From contig CAWEQW010000008.1 of assembly GCA_963811365.1 (NCBI GenBank), positions 558,001-622,000 on the forward strand: DNA of 64,000 bases, in the 5' to 3' direction. Each line of letters starts with the position of its first letter. Position 1 is the first letter of the stretch. This document shows, in pieces, positions 17,484-27,413 of this stretch. The position numbers and the translations under genes are program-made. This DNA comes from CAWEQW01 sp963811365 (GTDB lineage: Bacteria; Actinomycetota; Actinomycetes; Propionibacteriales; Nocardioidaceae). The notes below the pieces were generated by a model. It was not told the origin of the DNA and did no database searches. It was given only the letters and a program-made list of their open reading frames with translations.

Positions 17484-18488
17484 TCACTCCAGGCCCTGCA
17501 GGTAGGCGACAACGGCGTGCAGGTCCTGTGGTGACAGGCGCTGCGGAGGCATCTTGTTGCCGGGCTTGATCGCCTGGGAGTTCGCGATCCACCCCGACAT
17601 GTGCCCGACGTCGTTGGGGATCGTGCCGGCCGCGAGCATCGTCCGGGACCCGACATGGGTGAGGTCCGGCCCGACGTGGCCGTCGGCCGAGGTCCCGCGC
17701 ACCGTGTGGCAGGTCGCGCACGTCGAGGTGGTGACCACCTGCTCGCCTCGCTGCGCCAAGGCGCTCGCCGGCGTCCCGGCGGGGCGGCTCTCCCGCGCCA
17801 GCCACGCACGGAACCGCGCGGGCGGCTGGGCGATCACCAGGAAGGCCATGTGGGCGTGCTCGAGCCCGCAGAACTCCGCGCACTGCCCGCGGTAGGTGCC
17901 GGCGTGGTCGGCGGTGAACCACGCCTCGTTGACCCGGCGCGGGAGCAGGTCGGTCTTCGGCATCAGCTGCGGGACCCAGAAGCTGTGGATCACGTCGGCG
18001 GTCCGCAGCCGCAGCCGGACCGGCTGGCCGACCGGGACGTGGATCTCGTTCGCCGTGACCGCGCTGGTGCCGGCGTACCGGACTCCCCACCACCAGTCGT
18101 GGCCGGTGACCTGGATCGTCACGCGGGGCCGGGTCGCAGGCGCGGACGCGGCGCGCAGCTCGACCAGACTGAGCGCGAAGGTGGCCGCCAGCACGACGGC
18201 CGGGAAGAGCACGCCGAGCGCGAGGACGAACCCCTTGCCCTCGGTCGTGGAGACCTTGCGGGCGCGCCTGCGCACGATCACGGCGAAGACCGCCATCAAG
18301 ATCACGAGAAGGCAGACGGCGGAGGCGACCGCGAACAGCACCCACCACGCGTTGGCCACGTCGGCGGAGCGCGGTCCGGCAGGGTCGAGCGCCGAGGGGC
18401 TCCCGGCGCAGGACGCCACGAGGAAGAGCAGGGCGACCCCGGGCAGCACCCGCAGCGCGAACCGACCCCGCCGTCGCCGTGCTCGCAC
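17484..18488 (-). CDS. ctaC: Cytochrome c oxidase subunit II with fused cytochrome c (caa3 type)
   Basis: 334 residues from a GTG at 18488 with AGGAGAG just upstream. A lipoprotein-like signal (LFLVASCAG) is followed by two transmembrane helices. The CuA cupredoxin domain has ligands in IHSFWVPQL and CAEFCGLEHAHM. The C-terminal ~95 residues form a cytochrome c domain with CATCHTVRG and a distal KMPPQRLS methionine. The fused haem c defines a caa3-type oxidase that can take electrons from small cytochromes. First gene of the 14-gene minus-strand array; its promoter must lie in the gap shared with ccmC. Confidence 0.93.
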   Translation of the reverse strand: MRARRRRGRFALRVLPGVALLFLVASCAGSPSALDPAGPRSADVANAWWVLFAVASAVCLLVILMAVFAVIVRRRARKVSTTEGKGFVLALGVLFPAVVLAATFALSLVELRAASAPATRPRVTIQVTGHDWWWGVRYAGTSAVTANEIHVPVGQPVRLRLRTADVIHSFWVPQLMPKTDLLPRRVNEAWFTADHAGTYRGQCAEFCGLEHAHMAFLVIAQPPARFRAWLARESRPAGTPASALAQRGEQVVTTSTCATCHTVRGTSADGHVGPDLTHVGSRTMLAAGTIPNDVGHMSGWIANSQAIKPGNKMPPQRLSPQDLHAVVAYLQGLE

Positions 18489-18524
18489 GATCTCTCCTGT
18501 CCGGCAGGCAGAGGGGGCCACCAC

Positions 18525-18687
18525 GGCCGCTCCTCGCCCGCCGGGCGTCGCAGTACCTCGGTTCGCCTCGGGGTATACCTACCTGTCCAGTCCTGCGCCG
18601 ACATTGCTGCCGGCAGGACGTATGAAGAGCCCGCGTGCGGGAACCCGGGCCGACGCCGGGTCCATCCGGCGGAAAGCAGGTGCCCAG
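18525..18687. promoter_or_regulatory. Divergent promoter region of oxidase and ccm operons
   Basis: 163 bp between the minus-strand oxidase array and the plus-strand ccm array. It must hold both promoters. A GGGGTATACCT block at about 18570-18580 contains the palindrome GGTATACC and a TATACCT that could be a plus-strand -10 hexamer. Operator identity is not established. Confidence 0.45.
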
Positions 18688-19440
18688 ATGTCCGCTGTCG
18701 CCGGTTGCCACCGCGTCCCCGGTCCACGCCTCCTGACCCGGTACGTCGCCGCCGCCGCAGTGCTCACAGGTGTGGCCGCCGTCCTCCTCGACCTGGTGGT
18801 CGCGCCGGTGGACGCCGTGCAGGGCGAGGCCCAGCGGCTCATGTACGTGCACGTGCCCAGCGCCTGGACGGCGTACCTGGCGTTCGGTGTGGTGGGAGTG
18901 GCGAGCGCCGGCGCGTTGCTCTCCCGGCACGCGGCGAGATGGTCTGCGCTCGCCCGGGCCGCCGCCGAGCTGGGCGTCTGCATGACCGCCCTGACGCTCG
19001 TCGAGGGAAGTCTGTGGGGCCACAGCGCCTGGGGGACCTGGTGGACCTGGGATCCGCGCCTGGTCAGCACGGCGATCCTGCTGGTCGTCTACGCCGCCTA
19101 CCTGCTGCTGCACCTGCTTCACGCCGGCAGCCCGGCCGGTCTCCGACGGGTGTCCGTGCTGGGGATCGTCGCCCTCGTCCAGGTGCCCGTCGTGCACTTC
19201 TCGGTGTTGTGGTGGCGCAGCCTGCACCAGCCGCCCACGATCCTGCGGCCCGACCTGCCGCCCCCGATCGCCGCGTCCCTGCTCGTGCCGCTGCTGGTCA
19301 GCCTGCTCGCCTTCACGTGCGCAGGGGTCTGGTTCCTGTCCGCCCGGACCTCCCGGCTGCTCTCGGCTGCCTCCGCCGAGCTGCCGGTGGGCACCGCAGC
19401 GGCCGACCCGCCCGGCGTCCGGCCGAGGGAGCTGGTGTGA
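18688..19440 (+). CDS. ccmC: Cytochrome c maturation protein CcmC (haem exporter)
   Basis: 250 residues from the ATG at 18688, preceded by GGAAAGCAGG. Six hydrophobic helices; the WWD haem-handling motif reads GTWWTWDPRLVS near residue 115, with histidines in YVHVPSAW and VVHFSVLWW on either side. CcmC presents haem to CcmE in the System I pathway. First gene of an eight-gene plus-strand chain in which nearly every stop overlaps the next start by 4 bp. Confidence 0.9.
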   Translation: MSAVAGCHRVPGPRLLTRYVAAAAVLTGVAAVLLDLVVAPVDAVQGEAQRLMYVHVPSAWTAYLAFGVVGVASAGALLSRHAARWSALARAAAELGVCMTALTLVEGSLWGHSAWGTWWTWDPRLVSTAILLVVYAAYLLLHLLHAGSPAGLRRVSVLGIVALVQVPVVHFSVLWWRSLHQPPTILRPDLPPPIAASLLVPLLVSLLAFTCAGVWFLSARTSRLLSAASAELPVGTAAADPPGVRPRELV

Positions 19441-19538
19441 GCCCCGGCCTCCTCGACCTGGTCGGCTACCTGCTCGCCGCGCTCGTCTGGGCGGCGCTGG
19501 TGGCGCTGGCGCTCCGCGCGCCGCGAGGGCCTCGATGA
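19437..19538 (+). CDS. ccmD: CcmD-like small membrane protein
   Basis: Only 33 residues. Starts at GTG 19437 overlapping the ccmC stop (GTGA) and ends overlapping the ccmE ATG. One hydrophobic helix (LVGYLLAALVWAALVALAL) followed by basic residues, as in CcmD, which in System I binds CcmC and CcmE and is needed for release of haem-loaded CcmE. The call rests on size, topology and position between ccmC and ccmE. Confidence 0.75.
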   Translation: MSPGLLDLVGYLLAALVWAALVALALRAPRGPR

Positions 19539-19965
19539 CCACGACCGACGGCGCCGGCCGGCGTCGCAGGAACATCCTGCGCGCGCTGGTCGGGCTGGTC
19601 GTGGTCGCCGGAGCCGTCGTGCTGCTGGCCGGGGCGATGAACGGCACGCTCACCTACTACCGGACCCCCTCGGAGCTGGGGAGGGACCCCGCCGCCGCCA
19701 GGCAGCACATCCGGCTCGGCGGCCTCGTGGTGGCCGGCTCCGTGGAGCACCACGGTCCGGTGGTGCGCTTCACCCTCACCGACGGGGCGGCCGACGTCGA
19801 GGTGGTCACCCGCGACACCCCGCCACAGACCTTCCACGGCGGTCGCGGAGCCGTCGTGGACGGCCACCTGACCAGCGGCGGGGTCTTCGAGGCGACCCAG
19901 GTCCTCGTCCGGCACTCCGACGAGTACCGCCCGCCCAAGCGCCGTGCCGCCGAGGCCGCTGGCGG

Positions 19966-19969
<4 letters not shown>
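19535..19969 (+). CDS. ccmE: Cytochrome c maturation protein CcmE (haem chaperone)
   Basis: 144 residues. An N-terminal anchor helix (LVGLVVVAGAVVLLAGAM) is followed by an OB-fold beta-barrel starting YYRTPSELG. The haem-binding histidine is in VLVRHSDEYRPP, aligning with HxxxY at the E. coli His130 site. It binds haem covalently and carries it from CcmC to CcmF. Overlaps both neighbours by 4 bp. Confidence 0.9.
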
Positions 19970-21944
<1,975 letters not shown>

Positions 21945-21948
<4 letters not shown>

Positions 21949-22481
21949 GCGCCAGGAGGACGGTCGGCGTGCTGGCCGGCACCGCCGTGGGGCTGGCGGG
22001 AGTTGTCGCCCTGGGTTCCGGCGGTCACCCGCAGACGGCCGACGCCTCCTCCTCCGGCCTGGTCGGCCACCGCGCGCCGCCGCTGACCGGGACCTCACTG
22101 AGCGGCGACCCGGTACGGGTGCACACGACGAGCAGGTCGGTCACCGTGGTGAACATCTGGGCGTCGTGGTGCGGCCCCTGTCGGCAGGAGGTGCCGTTCC
22201 TCGCCGCGCAGAGCCGTCGCTGGAGCCGCCAGGGCGTCCGGCTCGTGACCGTGGACACCAGGGACGGAGCAGCCGCCGCCCGCACGCTGTTGCACGAGGT
22301 CGGGGCCGAGGAGCTGCCCACGATCATGGACCCCACCGGACGGTCGGCCGTCGCCTGGGGCGTCACCGGGGTTCCCGAGACCTTCGTCCTGGACCGGCAC
22401 GGGGTGATCCGCGCGCACTGGGCAGGCAGCGTCGGCCACGCCTGGCTGCGCAGGCAGGTCGAGCGATGGCGGGCGTCGTGA
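21945..22481 (+). CDS. ccmG: CcmG/TlpA-like thiol-disulfide oxidoreductase
   Basis: 178 residues. An uncleaved or signal helix (GVLAGTAVGLAGVVALG) is followed by a thioredoxin fold with the active site WASWCGPCRQEVPF and the cis-proline region TGVPETFVLD. It keeps apocytochrome CXXCH cysteines reduced outside the membrane. Overlaps ccmF and the next gene by 4 bp. Confidence 0.9.
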
Positions 22482-23434
22482 AACGGGTGGCGCAGGCGCT
22501 CACCGCCGCGATCCTCCTGTCGGTCCTGGTGCTGGTGGTCGCGAGAGCCCACGACAGCGCCTCCCTGGACGGGCGGGTGCACTCGGTGGCCCAGGCCCTG
22601 CGATGCCCCACGTGCAACGGCGAGTCGCTCGCCGCGTCGGAGACCCCTCTGGCGCAGAGCATGCGCGGCGAGATCCGCAGGCAGCTGGCGCGGGGCCGGT
22701 CCCCCGCGCAGGTCAGGGCCTGGTTCGAGAACCGGTACGGCCCTCAGGTGCTCATGGTCCCCGGCCCCTCGGTGACCTGGGCGGCCCTCGTGGCCGGCAG
22801 CCTGGCAACGCTCGTCCTGGGCGGCGTGGCCTGGAGCAGCGCCCGGCGGAACCGTGGCCGGTCACCCGCGCGGGCACCTGCCCAGGCCGGTGGGGGTGGT
22901 CCGATCAGCGCGCGGAGGCTGATCGTCGTCGCGCTGGCCGTCGGGCTCGCCGGCGCCACGGTGCCGGTGGCGGTGGCCGCGCACGCCGGGCGCTCCGCCC
23001 CCCAGCCCGCGGCAGGGGCCACGACACCGGCCACCACGACACCGGCCACCACGACACCGGCCAGTGACCCGGTCGCCAAGATCCCGGTCCCCCGCCTGCT
23101 CACGGCCGCACGGGCTCTCGAGGACGACCATCGCTATGCCGCCGCGGCGGAGGCGTACCAGAGCGTGCTGCGCCGCCGACCGGGCTCCGGCGCCGTGCGC
23201 ACGAGGCTCGGCTTCGACCTGCTGCGAGCCGGACGTGCCGCGGCGGCGACGCGCGTCCTGACGCCCGTGACGTCCGGGTCTCGACCACGCCCACTGGCCG
23301 TGCTCGTCCTCGGGCTCGCCCAACGCCGGCTCGGGCGTGCCTCGGCCCGCGGCACGCTGTCGCGGTTCCTCGACCTGGCGCCGCACCACCCCGCGGCGGC
23401 GCAGGTCCGACACCTTCTGAGGGAGCAGCCGTGA
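22478..23434 (+). CDS. ccmH: CcmH fused to a TPR (CcmI/CycH-like) domain
   Basis: 318 residues from GTG 22478 (GTGA overlap; ATG 22466 is an alternative). The first ~115 residues are CcmH, with the redox motif ALRCPTCNGESLAAS and a following helix (LVAGSLATLVLGGVAW). A second helix (RRLIVVALAVGLAGATVPVA), a Thr/Ala/Pro linker with ATTTP repeats and a TPR-like region (AARALEDDHRYAAAAEAYQS) complete it, as in CcmI. In System I, CcmH reduces and CcmI holds the apocytochrome. This is a two-in-one version. Confidence 0.87.
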   Translation: MKRVAQALTAAILLSVLVLVVARAHDSASLDGRVHSVAQALRCPTCNGESLAASETPLAQSMRGEIRRQLARGRSPAQVRAWFENRYGPQVLMVPGPSVTWAALVAGSLATLVLGGVAWSSARRNRGRSPARAPAQAGGGGPISARRLIVVALAVGLAGATVPVAVAAHAGRSAPQPAAGATTPATTTPATTTPASDPVAKIPVPRLLTAARALEDDHRYAAAAEAYQSVLRRRPGSGAVRTRLGFDLLRAGRAAAATRVLTPVTSGSRPRPLAVLVLGLAQRRLGRASARGTLSRFLDLAPHHPAAAQVRHLLREQP

Positions 23435-23901
23435 CGGTGGCCCGGGCCCTCGCCGCAGCGGTGGTCGGAGCGGGGCTGCTCGCCGGATGCGCCGACCGTG
23501 CCGAGGAGACGGCAGCTGCGGCGCACGCGTCGGCCCGCCCCCACGACCGCGGCCCCGTGGTGACCGGGCCTGTGACCGGCAACGTCCGCGTCGGGCTGAC
23601 CGAGTGGACGATCCTGCTGTCGCGGCACGTCCTGCCCTCCGGCGTCGTCCGGCTGACCGTGACGAACACCGGAGCGACCGAGCACGACCTCGTCGTCCAG
23701 GGCGACCGAGGCACCTGGGCGAGCCCCGACCTCACTCCTGGGCAGGCGACCACGATGCGGATCCGGGCGGTTCCGGGCGAGCGCCTGCAGATGTGGTGCT
23801 CGATGCCCGGACACCGGGCGCAGGGCATGAATGCCGTGGTCCGGGTACGTCGAGACGGGGCCGCCACGTCGGCGGCCGCCTCGACGAGAGGGGATCGATG
23901 A
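23431..23901 (+). CDS. Cupredoxin-like copper lipoprotein
   Basis: 156 residues from GTG 23431, overlapping the ccmH stop by 4 bp. Lipobox LLAGC gives a membrane-anchored protein. The domain (VRVGLTEWTILLSRHVLPSG...) has type-1 copper ligands in order: His in TEHDLVVQ, Cys and His in MWCSMPGHRAQGM, and the Met. It could be a small electron carrier or copper-delivery protein for the oxidase CuA/CuB sites. Coupling to the ccm operon supports a role in oxidase assembly or electron transfer; the exact role is unknown. Confidence 0.82.
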   Translation: MTVARALAAAVVGAGLLAGCADRAEETAAAAHASARPHDRGPVVTGPVTGNVRVGLTEWTILLSRHVLPSGVVRLTVTNTGATEHDLVVQGDRGTWASPDLTPGQATTMRIRAVPGERLQMWCSMPGHRAQGMNAVVRVRRDGAATSAAASTRGDR

Positions 23902-25478
23902 CCGCCCACGACGCAGTGGTGATCGGAAGCGGGCCGAACGGGTTGACGGCTGCCAACCTCCTCGCCGAGGCGGGATGGGACGTGCTGGTGCTCGAGAGCC
24001 AGCCGACGGCCGGCGGCGCCGTACGCAGCGACCGCGGGGTGCACCCCGACTTCGTGCACGACCGCTACTCCGCGTTCTACCCGCTCGCCGCGGCGTCCCC
24101 GGTGATCAAGGCGATGCAGCTGGAGCGGCACGGGCTCGAGTGGGCGCATGCACCCGCGGTCACCGGCACCCCCTTCCCCGACGGGACCTGGGGGGTGCAG
24201 CACGGCGACCGGAACGCCACCGCCGCGGCTCTGGACGGCTTCCACGCCGGCGACGGCGAGGCGTACCTCGAGCTGGTGCGTCGCTGGGACCGCATCGGCG
24301 ACGGGATGGTGGACGCCCTGATGAGCCCGTTCCCCCCGGTGCGCGCAGGCGCACGTGCTGCCGCGGCACTGCCGCGCAGCGGCGGGCTGGACTTCGTCCG
24401 GACCATGCTGCTGCCGCTGCGCCGCCTCGTCGACGAGCGCTTCGGCAGCCGTCAGGCGGACATGCTGTTCGCCGGGAACGCCGTGCACGCCGACATCCCG
24501 ATGGACGCCCCCGGCTCCGGAGCGTTCGCGATGATCCTCGTGATGCTCGGCCAGACCGTCGGCTTCCCGGTGGCGCGCGGCGGGTCCAGCAACCTGTCCG
24601 ATGCTCTGGAGCAGCGGCTCAGCAGGCTCGGTGGCCGGATCCGCACGGACTGCCGGGTCGAGGAGGTGCTGGTGAGACGGCGCCGGGCCGTCGGCGTACG
24701 CACCCAGGACGGCGAGGTCGTCGAGGTACGCCGCGCGGTCGTCGCCGACGTGCCGGCGCCGACGTTGTACGGCGGGCTGGTGGCGCCCGAGCACCTCCCG
24801 AACCGGGTCCTGCGCCGGATCGAGCGCTTCGAGTGGGACCCCGCGACCGTCAAGGTGGACTGGGCGCTGAACGGACCGGTGCCGTGGGCGGCTCCCCCGC
24901 CGGTGGACCCCGGCTCGGTGCACGTGGCCGACTCCGTCGACGAGATCGCCGAGGCCCAGAGCCAGCTCGCCAACGGGCTGGTGCCAGCCCGCCCCTTTCT
25001 CGTCGCCGGCCAGCTGGCGACCGCCGACCCGTCGCGCGCACCGGCCGGCTCAGAGGCGCTCTGGTGCTACACCCACCTGCCGCAGCGGTTCCGCGGCGAC
25101 GCCGGAGACGGCGCCGTGACCGGCGCCTGGGACTCCTCGGACCTGGAGCGCATCGCGGACCGCGTGCAGGCCCGGTTCGAGCGCCTCGCCCCGGGGTTCG
25201 GGTCCAGGGTCATCGCACGACGGGTCCTCGGGCCCCACGAGCTCGAGGCGTCCGACGAGAACCTCGTCAACGGCGCCCTCAACGGTGGCACGGCGAGCCT
25301 GCACCAGCAGCTCGTCTTCAGGCCGGTCCCCGGACTCGGGCGGGCCGAGACGCCGGTGGCCGGGCTGTTCCTGGCGTCGGCGTCGGCTCATCCGGGCGGC
25401 GGGGTGCACGGCGCATGCGGCGCCAACGCGGCCCGGGCGGCTCGCGCGCAGGGTCGGCTGCGACGACTGTCCCTGTAG
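23898..25478 (+). CDS. FAD-dependent oxidoreductase, phytoene desaturase (CrtI)-like
   Basis: 526 residues. The FAD-binding Rossmann motif VVIGSGPNGLTAANLLAEAG is at the very N-terminus. It is followed by ESQPTAGGAVRS and, at the C-terminus, the FAD contact region LFLASASAHPGGGVHGACG typical of CrtI/RetSat-like proteins. Predicted cytosolic or membrane-associated; substrate unknown. No carotenoid genes are near. The ATG at 23898 overlaps the cupredoxin stop by 4 bp, so it is the last gene of the ccm operon. Intact. Confidence 0.83.
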   Translation: MTAHDAVVIGSGPNGLTAANLLAEAGWDVLVLESQPTAGGAVRSDRGVHPDFVHDRYSAFYPLAAASPVIKAMQLERHGLEWAHAPAVTGTPFPDGTWGVQHGDRNATAAALDGFHAGDGEAYLELVRRWDRIGDGMVDALMSPFPPVRAGARAAAALPRSGGLDFVRTMLLPLRRLVDERFGSRQADMLFAGNAVHADIPMDAPGSGAFAMILVMLGQTVGFPVARGGSSNLSDALEQRLSRLGGRIRTDCRVEEVLVRRRRAVGVRTQDGEVVEVRRAVVADVPAPTLYGGLVAPEHLPNRVLRRIERFEWDPATVKVDWALNGPVPWAAPPPVDPGSVHVADSVDEIAEAQSQLANGLVPARPFLVAGQLATADPSRAPAGSEALWCYTHLPQRFRGDAGDGAVTGAWDSSDLERIADRVQARFERLAPGFGSRVIARRVLGPHELEASDENLVNGALNGGTASLHQQLVFRPVPGLGRAETPVAGLFLASASAHPGGGVHGACGANAARAARAQGRLRRLSL

Positions 25479-25583
25479 GTCGCAAGACGCACCACTGCCC
25501 CGGCCGGCAGACCGCTGCGGGCCCGGTGGGTCAGCCATCGGCAGTTCTACCGCATCCTCGGCGACGTCCTGGACGGTGGGTTA

Positions 25584-25606
25584 CCGAGCAGGGGCCGCCT
25601 GCTCGG
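25584..25606. terminator. Bidirectional terminator between convergent genes
   Basis: Perfect 9-bp inverted repeat CCGAGCAGG-GGCCG-CCTGCTCGG, followed directly by a second GC palindrome (CCCCCGTCGGGGG). It lies between the stop of the CrtI-like gene and the stop of the HNH gene. No T tract, as is common in actinobacteria. Confidence 0.6.
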
Positions 25607-25675
25607 CCCCCGTCGGGGGTGCCGCCGGCTCGCCCGAGGCGGTGGTCGCCTGATGGGACACGCCGCTGTGAGCCT

Positions 25676-27154
25676 CTAGGCTGCGGCGCCGAGGGGGGTG
25701 GTGCCGGTGGCGTCGACGCGGTAGCGGGTGTGGTGGGGTGAGGTCCAGATGTAGACGCCGTGTTCGGGTTGGTCGAGGTGCCAGTGGCCGTGGGTCTTGA
25801 GGCGGTGGTGGCGGCGGCAGAGCGGGCCGAGGTTGTCTGCGCGGGTCTGGCCGGGCGGCCCACCGGTGTCGGGGGCCAGGTAGGGGATGGTGTGGTCGAG
25901 GTCGCTGGTGCGGGAGGGGTGGTTGCACCAGGGGAACACGCAGTAGGGCAGTGTGGTGATCACGGCCTCGCGGAGCCGGTCGGGGATCTCGTAGCAGTCG
26001 GCGGCGACCGTGGTGGCATCGGTGTGCAGCACCGGTCGCACGGTGAAGCTGCGGTGCCCGACCCAGCGGCGGACCGTCTGGACGGTGACCACGCCGAGGT
26101 TCTCGACCCGGGCGGGTCCCTCGCCGGTGGCCAGTGCGGCCTCGGACAGGTGCACGTAGACCAGCACCGACCCCACACCCCGGCTCACACCCCGGCCCGT
26201 GCTCCCGGTCCGGGTCGGTGGGGCCGCCTCGCCGTCGTGGGTGGTGTCGGTGTGGTGTCGGGTGGCGGTGCGTAGGTCGAGGGCCTGCTGGGGGTCGGCG
26301 AGGATCCCCACCGCGCGGGCCCGGCGGACCTGCCAGGACTGCGCGGCACGCTGAGCGTCGCCGCCCGGGCGATCCTCCGGGTCACGGTCCGGGTCACGGT
26401 CCGGGTCAGCTGCCGGGTCATGGTCCGGGTCACGGTCCGGGTCAGCTGCCGGGTCATGGTCCGGGTCACGGTCTGGGTGGTGGCCGGTGCCGAGGAGGCC
26501 GGCGATCTCGGCGACCGCGGTCTCGAAGGCGGCGGCGTCGGTGGGGTCGAGGTCGAGGTCGAGATGCACCACCCCGTGGTCGTGGCCACGGCGGACCCGC
26601 ACCCCCCGAGACTCCGCGGCCGCGGCGGCGTCGCGGGCCGCCCGGTCCGGGTCGAACCGGACGATCGCCGCGGCCACCAGCTGCTGGGCCCGGTAGCTGG
26701 TCATCGACCCGGCCAGCTGCGCGACCTGGGCATCGACGTAGTCCGCGGCCCGCGCCGAGAGGGTCATCGTCTGGTGCGCCAGCAGCCGGGCCCGCCACAC
26801 CGGCAGCTGCCCGGCACCCACCCGGGCCCAGGTCCGCGGCAGCCGGTGCCGCAGCTCCAGCGCGTCGCCGACCAGCGCGGCCGCGGCCGCGGTGGTGATC
26901 CCCAGCGCGGCGCCGAGCTCGGCGGGCGCGAACTCCGCGACCTGCGGGGCGCCCTCCCCGGCCAACGGCACCAGCCGCTGCATCCCCGGCACCATCGTGC
27001 CGGCCGGGACACCGTCGAGCACCGGATGCAGGTCCGCCAGCCGCGCGGCGACCTGCAACAACCGGGCCTCCGCGGCCTCGGCGAGCCGACGACACGCCGC
27101 CGCCTCCGCCAACGCCCCCACGGCGTCCAGATCCTCCACCACAGCCTCGAACAT
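25676..27154 (-). CDS. DUF222/13E12-type HNH endonuclease domain protein
   Basis: About 492 residues from the ATG at 27154 (the frame is open to 27256). Residues ~1-330 form the helical DUF222 (13E12 repeat) domain; the C-terminus holds an HNH nuclease motif: CVFPWCNHPSRTSDLDHTIP ... DNLGPLCRRHHRLKTHG. These proteins are multicopy in mycobacteria and Nocardioides and some are DNA-damage inducible. Here a perfect LexA box covers the start codon. The middle has a low-complexity stretch of Asp-Pro-Asp-Arg/His repeats. Nuclease activity is not proven for the family. Confidence 0.88.
   Translation of the reverse strand: MFEAVVEDLDAVGALAEAAACRRLAEAAEARLLQVAARLADLHPVLDGVPAGTMVPGMQRLVPLAGEGAPQVAEFAPAELGAALGITTAAAAALVGDALELRHRLPRTWARVGAGQLPVWRARLLAHQTMTLSARAADYVDAQVAQLAGSMTSYRAQQLVAAAIVRFDPDRAARDAAAAAESRGVRVRRGHDHGVVHLDLDLDPTDAAAFETAVAEIAGLLGTGHHPDRDPDHDPAADPDRDPDHDPAADPDRDPDRDPEDRPGGDAQRAAQSWQVRRARAVGILADPQQALDLRTATRHHTDTTHDGEAAPPTRTGSTGRGVSRGVGSVLVYVHLSEAALATGEGPARVENLGVVTVQTVRRWVGHRSFTVRPVLHTDATTVAADCYEIPDRLREAVITTLPYCVFPWCNHPSRTSDLDHTIPYLAPDTGGPPGQTRADNLGPLCRRHHRLKTHGHWHLDQPEHGVYIWTSPHHTRYRVDATGTTPLGAAA
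26386..26482 (+). repeat. Tandem repeat inside the HNH gene
   Basis: A 12-nt motif close to GTCACGGTCCGG is repeated, with a 36-nt higher-order unit (GTCACGGTCCGG, GTCAGCTGCCGG, GTCATGGTCCGG) present about two and a half times. It encodes the DPDRDPDHDPAA repeats. In-frame units make copy-number change tolerable; likely to vary between strains. Confidence 0.8.
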
Positions 27155-27162
27155 GTGTTCGA
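27147..27162. promoter_or_regulatory. LexA (SOS) box overlapping the HNH gene start
   Basis: TCGAACATGTGTTCGA is a perfect 16-bp palindrome matching the actinobacterial SOS box TCGAAC-N4-GTTCGA. It covers the proposed ATG of the DUF222-HNH gene (27154-27152). LexA bound here would block transcription until DNA damage. Confidence 0.85.
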
Positions 27163-27413
27163 CCCTACCCGCCGCCACCGACACTCCGCAGCCCCCGAAG
27201 CCACCCCTGTGCACAACCACCCACACGACCGCGCAGCCCTGCTCGAAGCGCCACATCCGCGCCTCCCGGCCATGGGTCGAAGTCGGCGTACACCCGGGTC
27301 CGCGTGGGCGCCGCCGAGCCGCGCCGGCGCCTGCGGCAGCATCGAGCCCTGAGCGGCGGACGGTGCCGCCGTACAGGAGACTGGAGACTCACCGACGGAG
27401 GAGAGTCCCATCC

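Noticed and set aside
15931..17505. Long plus-strand frames across ctaD, and similar ones across fdhA and the formate dehydrogenase beta subunit
   Set aside because: Histidine/arginine/glutamine-rich antisense shadows of well-conserved genes.
18570..18580. GGGGTATACCT as a copper-responsive CsoR operator for the oxidase/ccm operons
   Set aside because: Only the short core GGTATACC is symmetric and there is no paired half-site, unlike the sites at 55.5 kb.
17601..19538. 645-residue plus-strand open frame
   Set aside because: Antisense to ctaC and out of frame with ccmC; only its last 34 codons (the CcmD-like peptide) are real.
26386..26482. CRISPR-like array
   Set aside because: Units are contiguous, in frame and coding; there are no spacers.
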